Positions 26,630-38,270 of a stretch of DNA of 64,000 bases are shown here, one piece after another. The stretch comes from Symsagittifera roscoffensis (lineage: Eukaryota > Xenacoelomorpha > Acoela > Convolutidae), in contig NC_087062.1 of the NCBI RefSeq assembly GCF_963678635.1, forward strand, positions 4,950,193-5,014,192. The letters run 5' to 3'. The notes beneath the pieces are model-generated. The model saw only the letters and a program-made list of their open reading frames with translations, was not told the DNA's origin and made no database searches. The first letter of the stretch is position 1, and the number at the start of each line of letters is the position of its first letter. Position numbers and translations under genes: made by a program.

Positions 26630-26847
26630 AATAAGGAGTCAATCACGTTTTTTAGTTTCTTTACAGTTTGCTATTTAATTCACTTTGTCTTTCCTCTAGC
26701 AAACAAAATAAACTGAATAGAAGAAAATTGAGACAAATCAAATTTGAGCGTGAATAAATTTTATGGCTTTCCTGAAACACGAACCAAAACAATATCAAGA
26801 CCTATATAAGAGTCTTAAGAGACTACGTTCATCGACACTTAATGACA
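26630..26847 (+). mobile_element. MITE-like element, right half only
   Basis: GTCAATCACGTTTTTTAGTT, then CAAATTTGAGCGTGAATAAATTT, CTTTCCTGAAA, AAGACCTATATAAGAGTC and ACTACGTTCATCGACAC follow the same order as the right half of 5154-5594. Confidence 0.55.
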
Positions 26848-27474
26848 GTAAAACTTAGAACAAAAGAACCAACTTAAAAATTCGAAAACTTTTTGAAAAA
26901 CTATCACATTTAGAAACACTCAAATTTGGCAAACGTTAAAGAGTATTTTATCTCTAATTAATAAATTTTGTTTGTTGCTGTTAAGCGAACTTTACTTCAG
27001 ATTTTCATTCTGTTTTTATTAAACTGAAGACTTTTCTATTTCACGTTTAGAAATGAAACCAATAACGCAAACGCTTGTGTGCTGAGATCTTACAATTTTT
27101 ACTTTAAAGTTAACATGTAATTCGAAGATGAGCAATTTTTTTTTCTTCTATCTGTTCTAACTTCTTCGAATTTGTTCTTTTGAGATAGCGCAAAAAACGT
27201 TGTCGTTATTGCAAGTTGAGCAGAGTAGTTTTGTTTGCAGAATAGATCGGCTGATAGAAAATTTTGAAGGTATTCATCAACAGTTTTTGGGTTAAGAATA
27301 TTCCTTGAAGTACAAAGTTGAGATAAACTTTTTTGGCTTCTTCATTACTGCCTCGCAATGTTTTGAAAAACGGCTTTTTATCATGATTTGAATTTTAGTG
27401 TGTTCAATGTCATTTTATGAGCATTAATCCATTTTTATAACTCAATCAGTTCCTCAAGTAAATCTTTATTTTGT

Positions 27475-27640
27475 TTAGTATATAAAAATTATTATTCTCA
27501 ACTGTGCCTGTTAAACAAATAAATCGTTAAAACAAAGTGAAAAGGACAGGCCCTAGTATTGAACCCCAGCCTCCGAAGACACACAAATGCACAATAATCG
27601 AACTTCACCACAGAAACGCAAGTCATGAGGCGACAAAACT
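27475..27640 (-). pseudogene. LINE reverse-transcriptase relic (copy B)
   Basis: Counterpart of 4900-5085. A 2 bp insertion (ACACACAAATG against ACACAAATG) moves the frame just upstream of the recognisable GSxLGPxLF-like block. Confidence 0.45.
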
Positions 27641-27703
27641 CAGAAAACAAATACACTAATCTTTTAAACAAGAAGAAAACATAGCCAACTGACAGTTGGA
27701 AAA

Positions 27704-28144
27704 TAGTCAATGAACGCAAGTAAACGGAAAAAAGTGACTATCAATTTGAAAAATCCCAACTTTCCAGTTTCCAAGAAAAAAAATAATTGCACCTACGGCT
27801 TTTTAAGTTACTGAAACAATTTATGATGGGCCCTTTTTTGATAAAATTAACACAATTTGAGAAAACTGGAACGATAGCTAAAAATTTCATTACGCTGGGA
27901 AATCTGCTAATTAAATTCTATTTTCGAAACTGGAAGTCGATCACGTTTTTTGTGACCTCTACACTTTGGCTGTTCGATGGTGGAGTAGGATTTCTTTAAG
28001 CAGAGTCAACGAAATGAACTTACAAAAAAAATCAGAAGTTTAAGCGCGAAAAATTAAATTTGAGCCTGAACAAATTTCTAGACTTTTCCTGAAGAAAAAA
28101 AATAATCACGACCTATTTAGCAGTCTGAAGTACGTTCATCGACT
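27704..28144 (+). mobile_element. MITE-like element (copy B)
   Basis: Same 441 bp arrangement and 14 bp imperfect terminal inverted repeats as 5154-5594; present twice because it lies inside the segmental duplication. Confidence 0.5.
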
Positions 28145-28203
28145 CTTAAAACCTGCGAAAAAGTGCAACTATAAATAAAGACTTCTGAGCTTCTTGACGC
28201 CAT

Positions 28204-28539
28204 TTGCAACCTGGCAAGCCAGGATGTCGGGTCCACCACTTGAAGGCGGCGTCGTCTGGACCCAAAGAAAAATCTCTCCCCAGCACTACTCGCTGTAAAC
28301 TCTCCCAACTCCGGTCTGGTTACAGTCAGCTTTTAAAAACATACCTCTCCCGACTAGGCAACAAAGTTTACCCACTATGCCCGGACTGTCACCTAGCACC
28401 CCACACTAGTTGCCACCTTTTCAACTGCCCCAAGAATCCCTCCCCACTCACTCCCGCAGACCTGTGGCTTAGGCCGGTGGAAGTTGCGAAGTTCCTTAGC
28501 CTGGAGACGGACGAGCCCAACCCGACCAACCTAGGCTAA
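28204..28539 (+). pseudogene. 5'-truncated LINE, C-terminal end of ORF2 (copy B)
   Basis: Same GC-rich 111-codon fragment as 5654-5992, with the CPDC...HLFNCP cluster and the DLWLRPVEVAKFL tail. It lies about 270 bp downstream of the UTP4 stop, on the opposite strand, so it may contribute to or sit beyond the UTP4 3' UTR. Confidence 0.75.
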
Positions 28540-28812
28540 TGAAAGAAAAAATACTAACAAATATAGTAGTTATATAACAATTAACTATAAACACCATTAA
28601 AGTTTTAGGAAAAGCACAATTAGAACTACAATTAGAAAAAACCTGTTCACGAAATTGAGCGAAAGAATTTTGAAGTGGCGCAGAAATTCATTACAATGCT
28701 TAAAAGGCCGGCTATTCGACGAACATGCTAATCCGTACTGTCTTCCCTCTCTACGTTCCTCTCATTGTTTATCAACAGAAAGAATTAATAATACTAGAAG
28801 ATCTTTTTGAAT

Positions 28813-30295
28813 TCAAGTTCCAAAAGCCTTTCGAGTGAAACCCGCAGGCAAAACGTTGTTGATTTCACTCACAGGCAAGACAAACAACACAATTTCATTC
28901 TCACTCAATTTACAACAGTTTCTGATGACCTTGAAATTGTTAAGAGACTGTATCCACTTATTCGACTTTTTCAAATCGTCATCATCTTTGCTACGTTTCA
29001 AATTGTTCGGGGTAATCACATTTAATTTACTCTGAGACGTTGAAATAACTTTCAGTGAACTGTCTTCAAATGTCAATATTGTACTTCCAATGGAGGGAGA
29101 GACCATTTGCTTCAACTCCGTGGCTTGAACTTTCTTACACCACTTTTTGTACCGCTTTTCCTGGAAATCGAACTCAAAATGCATGAAATCCGAATATTGC
29201 ACGAATAATGAAGTCTGATTATCATCATTAGCAAACGTGACAGCGGCCGGGAAAGCATCTCTAACGGGTAACTCGCAAATCAGTTCAAAATTTCTTGCGC
29301 TGAATATTCGGATCTCTTTCTGACCACAAATTACAGCAAAAATATCATGAACGAACGAATATTCACATCTGATAACATTTTGACACTTAAGCTGAACTCT
29401 TTCGGGCTGACCTCCTTCTTTGAGGTTGTAGTTAAGTACTGAACCATTTGAAAACACACATGTCAAACTTGTATTGCCTCTGGCAAACATTAAAGATTTC
29501 ACCGGTGTTGAGAAGCGTGTTTTCAGTGGTACATTTTGAAGATCTTTCGAGTTAGCAATTTGGAAAAGTTTCAGAAAATAGACACCTGATTTACAGGAAG
29601 CATAACAAAGCCACTTCGCATCATTTGAAATGTCACTACTAATCAAAACATGGCCTTCCGGTAAGGTAAGTTCAATTAATTTCTCGCAAGCACTTTCGAG
29701 TTTCAAAGGTATTCCCGGTTTTTCTGAAGAGTCGTCAGAAACATCGCCCAGACTATGAAGGAAAACTGAGTTCGGCTTCGAAATCAGAACCTTTCTTTCA
29801 CTATTTGCCACCTTTCCGTTATAATGAGGTGTAAAAGTTACAAAACTATCACATCTGTCCGGGTGAAAGTTCCAGACGTACACATATGGTGCTTTGGTTC
29901 CAATGACCAAACTATTTAGATCCACATCTTCCCTATTCGGAACAGAAATCATAGATGTCACTTCTGATTGGACAGATTTTAGAATCTCCGATTGGGCCCA
30001 AATTTCATCCTCGGTAAGTCTGAGTGTTACAATGTAGGGATCCACTCCAGATGCCAAAATTCGACCAGTTCTGTCTGAAACCAATGACGTCACAGATGCT
30101 TGGTGTGATTTGATAGTTTGCATTACAGTTCCAGTGCTTAGGTCCCACCACATTAATCGTCCAACGTTGTCGCCTGTCACGCATGTTACTTCGTCTAGGA
30201 GTAAAATTGATCTAATTGAGACGTCGGCGTGACCTCCTTGATTGTATATAGATCCTTGCCGACTTGATTTTGGCGTCTTAGAAGATGCAACATCC
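28813..30295 (-). CDS. UTP4: UTP4 exon 4 (last, 493 codons plus stop)
   Basis: Begins after TGCTTAG, with the TACTAAT branch point about 15 nt further upstream; the shared codon across the junction is Lys. An in-frame ATG spanning the junction is intronic. The exon holds most of the propeller repeats and the C-terminal FGT. Its last ~390 nt are duplicated at 6268-6660. Confidence 0.92.
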
Positions 30296-33200
30296 CTAAG
30301 CATTAGATTATTAGTACGCTAAACTTTTCAAAAGAAGAGTTGCACTTTGTTTATGAGATATACTTCTTATCCAAGAAAAAAAAACGAGATACGAATACAT
30401 TCTATTCTCATCAAGGATTTTTTGTTAAGAGGTACATTTTGATTTTTTTTGAAGTTAATATATATAATTTCTGACTTTTAAATGCTATCTGATTACATAA
30501 ATTCATTGCCCTATATGTCACTTAAGTGATCACATGAATCTCTGCTATGCTGTTGTGAACTTTCTACTGGAATGATACAATTATGCTCTTGCGAACTTAC
30601 TTCGGCACAGTGAAGAAATCAATACTGCATTCATTGTTTGAAATCTGAGACAATTTTTTCCAAGTCACCATCACCAGGACATTCACAGACCCCACAACAA
30701 TACACTTGTTTATACTATCAATACAACACAGAGCCTCAGGACTCTGTTTACTGCCTTTTACTGTCGTCAGAAGCGTTAGAGAAATTGATTGCCGTTTATT
30801 TCCATTAAGATCGTTTTCTTCTTGCTTCATCGTGTATATGCGAAGGAGCTTGTCTTGTGTGATAACTGCTAGCATGTTTTTCACGCACTAAAATAGAAAT
30901 TTGATCCTTTTTACCAGATTTAAAGCCAGACTTTGTTTCAGACTCCAAAGATTTTTTTGGTTGTCTTTATTTTCAGTCTGGGCTCTTCTTATCATCCTCC
31001 ATTTGCTATTTATAGCGAGTCAAACTGATTCTCGCATTATGAATACATTTCTTGTAAAATTAATGGCTTACGAGGAAAACGTATTTGGTCGTTCGTGGCG
31101 GGGGGAGGAGCATTGGTCCGAGACCGCATACGTATTTACAAGGATTCAAATAGACTAAGCCGTTATTCATTTCAATTACCCAAAGCTAATATATAATTTC
31201 TCAAAATAAATTACCTGTTTGAATGCAATTACTGCTCCTCCAAAGGTCTGTTCGACTTCAACTAACTTCATCTCATTGAAATTGCAGACATGAATACGCC
31301 CGGAGGAGCTTCCAATGAGAACTGTGTCATCGACTGTATTATCTTCATCAGTAATATCTGCACTTATCTCGTTATTGTACAGCATGGCACATAGGAGCTC
31401 GTCCTCACTTGGAGGTATGAACACTTCCTGAAACAACACCAACAACAACACCGTCAATGTCATTTCAGTTCAGTTTCAAGCTCAACACATTATTCGGGGT
31501 TAAACATAAGTCAGATACGATAACTTCGATGAACATTATCGAACATTTCTTGATGTACTTTAAGTGATATACGAAAAACATTTTGTTCAATTTTCAAAGA
31601 TAAAAATCACCTGCTAAGACGCCAATATCAAATCGAAAAGAATGTATTCCAAATTTTGAACAAAAATTTCAAAACCCAAGGATAGTTTGCGAGGATTTAC
31701 AAAAAAGCAAAGCTTTTTACAATTATTAGCCGAAGTTTAACTATAGCACAGACTTAAGATACAATACAAACATAGCATAGAAAAAAGCTCAAAAACCACA
31801 GTTTCCATATGTCTCGAATTGTCTATAAATATCAACTAGCAATTAACGCACCTTCAGTGCTTCGAAATTTTTCGAAAACTCATGAAAAACCGCATATATT
31901 GGAAACAACATCTGCAGACTTTTAGTGTACTCTGACTGCACCCAATTACAGGGTTGGTAATTTCGAACTTTTGAATTTTTTTAAATTCCCATTTTAAAAG
32001 CGTCATCTCAAAAACTCAAAGGGCCTTTGGAGAAATTTGGAAGCCATATTTGAAACCACTGAGGGTTATTTGGAAGCCATATTTGCAACCACTGATATTT
32101 ACTATAGGGTTAGGAATCCAAAATGTTGTGAATTTTTTTAAACCTAAGTTTCCCGAAAAAAATTGAAAAAACGTCTGATCTCGGAAACTAAAAGTATTTG
32201 AGTATTCATTTTAAGAGGCAAGATTTGAGACGCCTGGGTGTACGCTGACAATAAGATTGTATCTTCATCAAGTTAGTAGTTTAAATTTTTTTGAATTTCT
32301 TTGTAGATAAGTTCCTAGAGAAATTTTGAAAAAATCGAAAAACTTCACATCTCGGAAACTAAAAGCATTTGAGCAGTCGCGTTTAGCAGTCGCATGTGGC
32401 AAGATTTGCAACTCCTTAGAGTACCCTGACAACACCGAACTATAGAGTTGGGAAATTCAAATTTTGAAAAAATCACAAAAAACGTCACATCTCGAAAACT
32501 ACAAAGAATTGAGCAGTCATATTTGGAGGCAAGATTCGCAATCCTTGAGAGTACTCTGACAGGACCTAACTAAAGGATTGGGAATTTCAGATTTTTAAAG
32601 AATAATAATAACTTAAGTTTTCTGAAAATTTTTGAAAAATTCACAAAAAACTTCATATCTGGAAAACTACAAGGATTTGAACAGTCATATTTGGAGGCAA
32701 GATTTGTAACTCCTTAGAGTACTCCGATAGCACCCAACTACAGGGTTGGGAGCTTCGAGTTTTTTAAATCATTTTGTTATTTGAAATTTCTGAAAATTTT
32801 TGAAAAAGTCTTAAAAATTGTCTTATCTCGTTAACTAAAATGATTCTGGCATTCAAAATTGGAGGCCAAATTTGCAACCCCTAATTCGATATTGGGCTGC
32901 TTAATTTAAACTAGGTAAAATATCCACTAAAATCAAATTAGAAAATCGAAACAAATTCTTAACCATTGCAATATACGATATAGCTTAAGCACGCAAAAAT
33001 AATACGTTGAAAATGCTTAAACATGGCGAGATAGTGAAGCCCGCATTTAAATATATAATAGATGAGAAAAACATTTGTAAGATGTTTGCCAGTTTTGAAA
33101 AACTGAGGATTTGATGACAAAGCTGAAATACTTGAGCAGACACCTGTTGATCTGAAAAAAAATCCCACACGCATAAAAATGTTCGCTCAAAAATGAGGTA

Positions 33201-36200
33201 AAATGAGGCCACAAAACCGCTTAATGAGTCGAAATCTAGCAAGCCAATTACATAAAAAGGCCACAAAAGAAACTAAAATTATGTCAAATCGGAGTTGGTA
33301 ATATACAAAAAAATTCAACAGTGGCCAAGCCGCGCTTCGCAAACACTAGCGAGAACACGACAAAAAGCAGCTCTATAAAGTCCAAAAAAAGGTAGAAGTA
33401 AGAATCAAATAAGTAAAAAAAAATCGGCTACGTCTCGGAATCGAACCTGAGACCTACTCTGCGACCTAGAAATTTCCAGTCTCACGCACTAAACACTCAG
33501 CCACGGACGCTTAATTGATGACAAAAAATAGCCAAAAACAAAGCAGTGAACAGATGGTATGCAATTTCCAATGCTACAGTGAAATTTCCATATCAGTGAA
33601 AACTTTCAATGAACACTTTTATTTGCGAAAATGAACACTTTTACTTAGAGAAAAAAAGGTTCGTACTAATACACTTAACGCTCGCAAGCCCGCTAGTGTT
33701 GAAACTTGCATCAAACGTGATTAAAAATTGCAGAGTTGACTTGACGACAGAGTTTTCTGGAAAGAATTGCTTCAGTGTCGTTGTTTAACAAGAATTTGAT
33801 AATTCAGACAACTCGATTAAAATTTGAGCTGATTGTTTTTTCCTATCACTCAAGTAAGTAACTTTGCGCTTACTTCATATTTTGAAGACAGACACGAAGC
33901 TGCGCTTCGCAAACACCAGCGAGAAAACGACAGAAAGCAGGTCTAAAAAGAAAAATAGGAAAAATAGAAAGAAGCCTCTAATTAGTTAACCATTGCGAAT
34001 GTGACGAATTCGCACCTGCGACCTACAGATTCGGTGTTTCAAGTTTAAACATCTGCCCCAAGGGCCATTGATAATTTACAAACAATAGTCACTAAAACTG
34101 CCAATGCTTTGCACCCTACTCATTCAAAAATGCCTGCAAAAGTAACACTTTTAATTGCGACTTAGGGTTTAAAAAAAAGTTGCATCGTACTATCACCCTA
34201 CGCTCCGCATGTGCAAAAACCCGCAGCAATATCATTTTATACATGCCATAAATTTAAGACCTAAAGCAACTGCTTTACAAGTAGCATAGTCGGTTCCGAA
34301 CACACAAACATAGCCAATCGAAGATTGGAAAAGAGTAATGAACGCAAGTAAACAAAAAAAACACTTACTTTCTTTTAAAAAAATCTCGAATTTGAATTTC
34401 AAGGAAAAAGATGCCGTTAGAATTTCTAGAACAATTTATTATTGGAGCTCTTTTGATAACATGAACCCAACTTGAGAAAACTGGATCAAAAGGTAATGTT
34501 TTTTATCAGCTGGGAAATCTTAAAAATAAACTAGCGCGTCAATCGCACCTCCGGTGCTACAAAGCCAATTCTTCAGAAAACAGAAATACCAAATTTCTCG
34601 TAAAAACAAAAGGATTCGAGCAGTCGAACTTGGACGCCAGATTCGCAACCCCTGAATGTACCCTGACAGCAACCCACTATAGGCTTGAGAAATTCAACTT
34701 CGCTTGGTTTTTTTTATATCTAAGTTTCTTGAAAAAAAATGAAAAAAATCATAAAAACGCCATATCTCGAACAAAAAAAAAGGATTTGAGCAGTCAAACT
34801 TGGAGACCAGATTTGCAACCCCTGAATGTATTCTGACAGCAACCTACTATAGAGTTGAGAAAGTCAAGTTCGGTTAGTTTTTTTATACCTAATTTTTTTT
34901 TTTGAAATGAAAAAAAAATCATAAAAAACGCAATTTATCGATAATCAAAAGGATTTGAGCAGTCATACTTGGACGCCAGATTTACAACCCCTGAATGTAC
35001 CCTGATAGCACCCCAGTATAGGGCTGAGAAATTCAAATTCGATTAGTTTTTTATATCTAAATTTTTGAAAAATAAATTTAAAAAAATTTGATAAAAAACG
35101 CATTATCTCGAAAAGCAAAAGGATTTCAGCAGACAAACTTAGATGCCAGATTTGCATCTCCTGAGCGTACCCTTATATAATCAAATTATAGCGTTGAGAC
35201 TTTCAAGTTTGGTTAATTTTTTTAATATATGACGCAAACATATTTAGACGCCAGATTTGCAATCCTTCATGGTACCCTGACAGCCGCACATTACAGGGTT
35301 GAGAAACTTAATTTCGGTTACTTACGTTTTTTGAAAAAAAAACTGGAAATATCAAAAAATAGCTTTGTCTCGAAAACCAAAAAGATTAGAGCAGTCGTAC
35401 TTGGACGCCAGATAGCAACCCATGGATGTACTCAGAAAGCATCCCACTAGAAGGTTGAGAATTTCAAAAACGTTCACTTTTTTCATGTAAGTGTTTTAAA
35501 AAAAATGAAAAAATCAAAAAAAAACACCATATCTTGAAACCAAAAAAAATTGAGCAGTTATACTTCGATACCAGTATTCCAGCTAATGTATGTACCCCAG
35601 CTGCACTCCACTATAGGGTTGAGAATTTCAAGTTCGGTTAGTTTTTTTATTCTAAATTTTTGAAAAAGAAATTTAAAGAAAATCATAAAACGCCATACCT
35701 CGAAAACCATAAGTACTTAAGCAGTCACACTTGGACACTAGATTTGCAACCCCTGAGTGTACCCTGATTCCACCTCACTATAGGGTTGAGAAATTTAAGT
35801 AGAAAACGACAGAAAGCAGGTCTAAAAAGAAAAATAGGAAAAATAGAAAGAAGCCTCTAATTAGTTAACCATTGCGAATGTGACGAATTCGCACCTGCGA
35901 CCTACAGATTCGGTATTTCAAGTTTAAACATCTGCCCCAAGGGCCATTGATAATTTACAAACAATAGTCACTAAAACTGCCAATGCTTTGCACCCTACTC
36001 ATTCAAAAAAGCCTGCAAAAGTAACACTTTTAATTGCGACTTAGGGTTTAAAAAAAATTTGATAAAAAACGCATTATCTCGAAAAGCAAAAGGATTTCAG
36101 CAGACAAACTTAGATGCCAGATTTGCATCTCCTGAGCGTACCCTTATATAATCAAATTATAGCGTTGAGACTTTCAAGTTTGGTTAATTTTTTTAATATA

Positions 36201-38270
36201 TGACGCAAACATATTTAGACGCCAGATTTGCAATCCTTCATGGTACCCTGACAGCCGCACATTACAGGGTTGAGAAACTTAATTTCGGTTACTTACGTTT
36301 TTTGAAAAAAAAAACTGGAAATATCAAAAAAACGCTTTGTCTCGAAAACCAAAAAGATTAGAGCAGTCGTACTTGGACGCCAGATAGCAACCAATGGATG
36401 TACTCAGAAAGCATCCCACTAGAAGGTTGAGAATTTCAAAAACGTTCACTTTTTTCATGTAAGTGTTTTAAAAAAAATGAAAAAATCAAAAAAAAACACC
36501 ATATCTTGAAACCAAAAAAAATTGAGCAGTTATACTTCGATACCAGTATTCCAGCTAATGTATGTACCCCAGCTGCACTCCACTATAGGGTTGAGAATTT
36601 CAAGTTCGGTTAGTTTTTTTATTCTAAATTTTTGAAAAAGAAATTAAAAAAAAATCATAAAACGCCATACCTCGAAAACCATAAGTACTTAAGCAGTCAC
36701 ACTTGGACACTAGATTTGCAACCCCTGAGTGTACCCTGATTCCACCTCACTATAGGGTTGAGAAATTTAAGTTCGGATAGTTTTTTTTATCTCATGAGTG
36801 TAGCCTGATTGCACCTCACTATAGGATTGAGAAATTAAAGTTCGGTTAGTTTTTTATATCTAAGTATTTGAAAAAGAAATGAAAAATTCATAAAAAAACG
36901 CCATATCTGGAAAACCATGAGTATTTGAGCAGGCACACTTGGACACTAGATTTGCAACCATTGAGTGTACCCTGACAGCACACCATTATAGGGTTGAGAA
37001 AATAAAATTTACTTTATTAAATTATGAAATAAAAATGTTGATATTTTACGTTGCGAATGTAGGAAAAACGTAGAGTTAAAGCTTTCACGCTCCAACAGAT
37101 TTTAAAACGTCAACTTAACTTAGCCTTTCAACCCTTGCATTGTTTTAATCATTAAACAGACCAACACAGCAATTTTTCACACATGTGCCAAGTGAAATTT
37201 CTTGAGCATTACACTATACGATGTAGCTTAAACGTGCAAAAATTCTTTCGTTAAACTTGCAAAAAAAATGTCAACATAGGGACTTTTTAAACATATCGAC
37301 ATAGAAACTTCTTAAACATGTCTCAATTAAATAATAGATAGATAGATAAATAGATAGATATATAGATATATAGATAGATAGATAGATAGATAGATTCCAC
37401 TTTCAAAACTAAAAATCGTTCAAGTTTTTTCGCGCCATTTCCACGTTCGCAATTGGAGAGTGCTATTCACGTCACTTTCAGCAGATGAATTTCAATTAAA
37501 CTCAAAAAGTGCATACCTAAGTGCATCAATATTTTCAGACTTTTTCTTTAAAAAAAAAACAAAATACGTTCAGTCTTCAGTACGTTCATTACTCTTAAAA
37601 TTAATATGAAACATAACCAACAGACAGTTCGAAAATGTCCATGAACGCAACGGAAATGAAAAAAAAACACTTACTTGTTTTTTGAAAAAATTCTTGGTTG
37701 CAAATTTCATAGAAAATGAGAGTTAGATCTCTGTGAATTTCAAGATCAATTTCTGACTGACACTTTTTTCGCGCCATTTATGCTTTTGTTATTGAAGATC
37801 GTAATTTGCCTTCCTCACAGAAGACCAGACTCAACACGAAAAAATCAACACGACCTTTACGAGTGTCTTCATTGCATTTGCAAAAATTTCGGATAGACAA
37901 ATTCAATCGCAGAGAGCAATTTGTGATATTGAAGAAATTTTGCATTCAAATTTTAAATTTTAGGTGCCCTTAAAACAAACTGTCTTATCTACGAGCTTTT
38001 TCATGCAAAAATTATTCAAAATTGGAATATTCTTCAGTTTAACTAATCTCTAGATACTTTTCGCAGTTCTCGATAGTTACCATAGCGAAACAAAATTCGG
38101 CGATCGGAGCAAAAACTTACAGTTACAAATGCAAAAGATGCGTCCCATTTGACAACTGAGTTATCCACGTGAACAGAGTACATCTTCTTGGTCATCTTAG
38201 AGTACTGCAGACATTTCACGCCAGGGGGAACATGCGCATCAAAAGACACGACACTCGTCTTCAATTTCAT
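28813..38270 (-). CDS. UTP4: UTP4 / cirhin homologue, small-subunit processome WD40 protein (4 exons)
   Basis: Minus-strand exons 38121-38270, 31215-31427, 30601-30887 and 28813-30295 join in phases 0, 0 and 2 to give 710 codons plus stop; human UTP4 is about 686 residues. The start (VPPGVKCLQYS, VVKWDASF) matches the UTP4 N-terminus. The middle carries WD-type blades (RLMWWDLSTG; VYVWNF). The end, LPAGFTRKAFGT, matches the characteristic C-terminal FGT of UTP4. The family belongs to the t-UTP/UtpA complex needed for pre-18S rRNA processing in the nucleolus. Introns are GT-AG and measure 6,693, 327 and 305 nt; the last has a TACTAAT branch point. On the minus strand TTATTTCAG lies seven bases before the ATG. 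The gene is third in the GINS2-QTGAL-UTP4 cluster. Confidence 0.92.
30601..30887 (-). CDS. UTP4: UTP4 exon 3
   Basis: 287 nt between acceptor TTCTATTTTAG and donor GAA-GTAAGT, entering in phase 0 and leaving in phase 2. It encodes a WD-like blade (QDKLLRIYTM) and the start of the next. Confidence 0.87.
31215..31427 (-). CDS. UTP4: UTP4 exon 2
   Basis: Seventy-one codons between acceptor TGTTGTTTCAG and donor CAG-GTAATT, phase 0 at both ends. It carries SGRIHVCNFNEM and the conserved FGG turn of the second blade, plus an acidic insert (DITDEDNTVDD). Confidence 0.88.
31900..32900 (+). repeat. Diverged tandem repeat family 1, first locus
   Basis: About six to seven strongly diverged units of roughly 130-170 bp. 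Each holds an ATCTCGAAAACTA-like block, GATTTGAGCAGTC, TTGGAGGCAAGATTTGCAA, a CTGAGAGTACTCTGACA-like block and CTATAGGGTTGGGAATTTC. The family recurs at 34600-37010 and, inverted, at 44050-44600. Confidence 0.65.
32940..33070 (+). repeat. Dispersed repeat adjacent to family 1 (inverted copy at 43930-44060)
   Basis: CCATTGCAATATACGATATA, GCTT, AAAATGCTTAAACATGGCGA and ATTTAAATATATAATAGA occur here and in reverse complement at 43930-44060. A partial related copy is at 37203-37320 (ACACTATACGATGTAGCTTA). Confidence 0.65.
33318..33360 (+). repeat. Palindromic repeat copy (diverged)
   Basis: GCCAAGCCGCGCTTCGCAAA followed by CACTAGCGAGAACACGACA. Same layout as the GCGAAGC/GCTTCGC family, left arm decayed. 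Confidence 0.45.
33425..33515 (-). repeat. tRNA-like SINE head
   Basis: Minus strand reads GCGTCCGTGGCTGAGTGTTT (A-box-like), an anticodon-arm-like stretch, a variable-arm-like stretch and CAGGTTCGATTCCGAG (B box). It looks like a Leu/Ser-type tRNA with a long variable arm, but the acceptor stem does not pair convincingly and the anticodon loop is unclear. A tRNA-derived SINE is more likely than a functional tRNA gene. Confidence 0.45.
33889..34183 (+). repeat. Repeat block, copy 1 (palindrome plus tRNA-like segment)
   Basis: Starts with CACGAAGCTGCGCTTCGC, continues through AAAACGACAGAAAGCAGGTC and a minus-strand tRNA-like stretch (GGTCGCAGGTGCGAATTCGT), and ends at GACTTAGGGTTTAAAAAAAA. 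From 33912 it is repeated almost exactly at 35803-36050. Confidence 0.75.
34334..34545 (+). mobile_element. MITE-like element, left half only
   Basis: AATGAACGCAAGTAAAC at the left end, then ACAATTTATTATTGGAGCTC, GAGAAAACTGGATC and GCTGGGAAATCT in the order seen at 5154-5594. The right half is missing. Confidence 0.5.
34600..37010 (+). repeat. Diverged tandem repeat family 1, second locus
   Basis: Successive units of about 110-150 bp share AAGGATTTGAGCAGTC, ACTTGGACGCCAGATTTGCA, CCCCTGAATGTACCCTGACA and ACTATAGGGTTGAGAAATTC, separated by T- and A-rich spacers. The array is interrupted and partly doubled by the block at 35803-36771. Confidence 0.75.
35803..36771 (+). repeat. Tandem duplicate of 33912-35803 carrying a ~0.9 kb internal deletion
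   Basis: The first ~247 bp copies 33912-34180 and the remaining ~720 bp copies 35085-35803. The switch lies in the shared TTTAAAAAAAA run at 36048-36058. Copies are nearly identical, so the event is recent. The result is that several family-1 units occur twice. Confidence 0.85.
37335..37395 (+). repeat. GATA microsatellite
   Basis: About 14 GATA units with a few interruptions (GATAAATA, GATATATA). Confidence 0.95.
37395..37860 (+). mobile_element. Two adjacent diverged MITE-like copies
   Basis: A right half ends at CAGTACGTTCATTACTCTT (37577-37595). A second copy starts with ACCAACAGACAGTTCG and CCATGAACGCAAC (37616-37650) and ends near the degenerate CACGACCTTTACGAGTGTC at 37850. Both retain the TTTTTCGCGCCATTT block. 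Confidence 0.45.
38121..38270 (-). CDS. UTP4: UTP4 exon 1
   Basis: Fifty codons from ATG, ending ..FAFVT before a GTAAGT donor, phase 0. It encodes the first propeller strand; VPPGVKCLQYS aligns with the conserved VPSGIRC-type start of the family. Confidence 0.9.

Larger units (their letters stand above)
25761..26940. other. Repeat-rich intergenic sequence, no gene seen
   Basis: Holds a degenerate palindromic repeat (GGCGGAGCGGAGCGGAGCA near 25890), a tRNA-like segment (26285-26360) and a partial MITE-like element (26630-26847). Two plus-strand frames of about 82 codons at 26200-26448 and 26427-26678 overlap these repeats and are not supported as genes. Confidence 0.45.
26941..29205 (+). repeat. 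Segmental duplication, copy B (of 4391-6660)
   Basis: The donor-like copy of the 2.27 kb duplication, 22.55 kb downstream of copy A in the same orientation. Its right part is the genuine 3' end of UTP4. It includes the LINE relic, a MITE-like element (27704-28144) and the LINE ORF2 tail (28204-28539). Confidence 0.93.
31428..38120 (-). other. UTP4 intron 1, filled with repeats
   Basis: The 6.7 kb intron contains diverged tandem repeat family 1 (31900-32900 and 34600-37010), tRNA-like segments, palindromic repeats, a duplicated block, a GATA microsatellite and MITE-like pieces. No nested gene was recognised. Confidence 0.7.

Noticed and set aside
28835-29035. Plus-strand frames over the UTP4 3' end (also at 6290-6490)
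   Set aside because: Antisense shadows of UTP4 exon 4.
30296-30303. Start codon at the beginning of UTP4 exon 4
   Set aside because: The ATG lies in the intron before the TTAG acceptor; family alignment requires the upstream exons.
34630-35450. Short plus-strand frames with a repeated DARFA-like start
   Set aside because: They are translations of tandem repeat family 1 (GACGCCAGATTTGCA), not genes.
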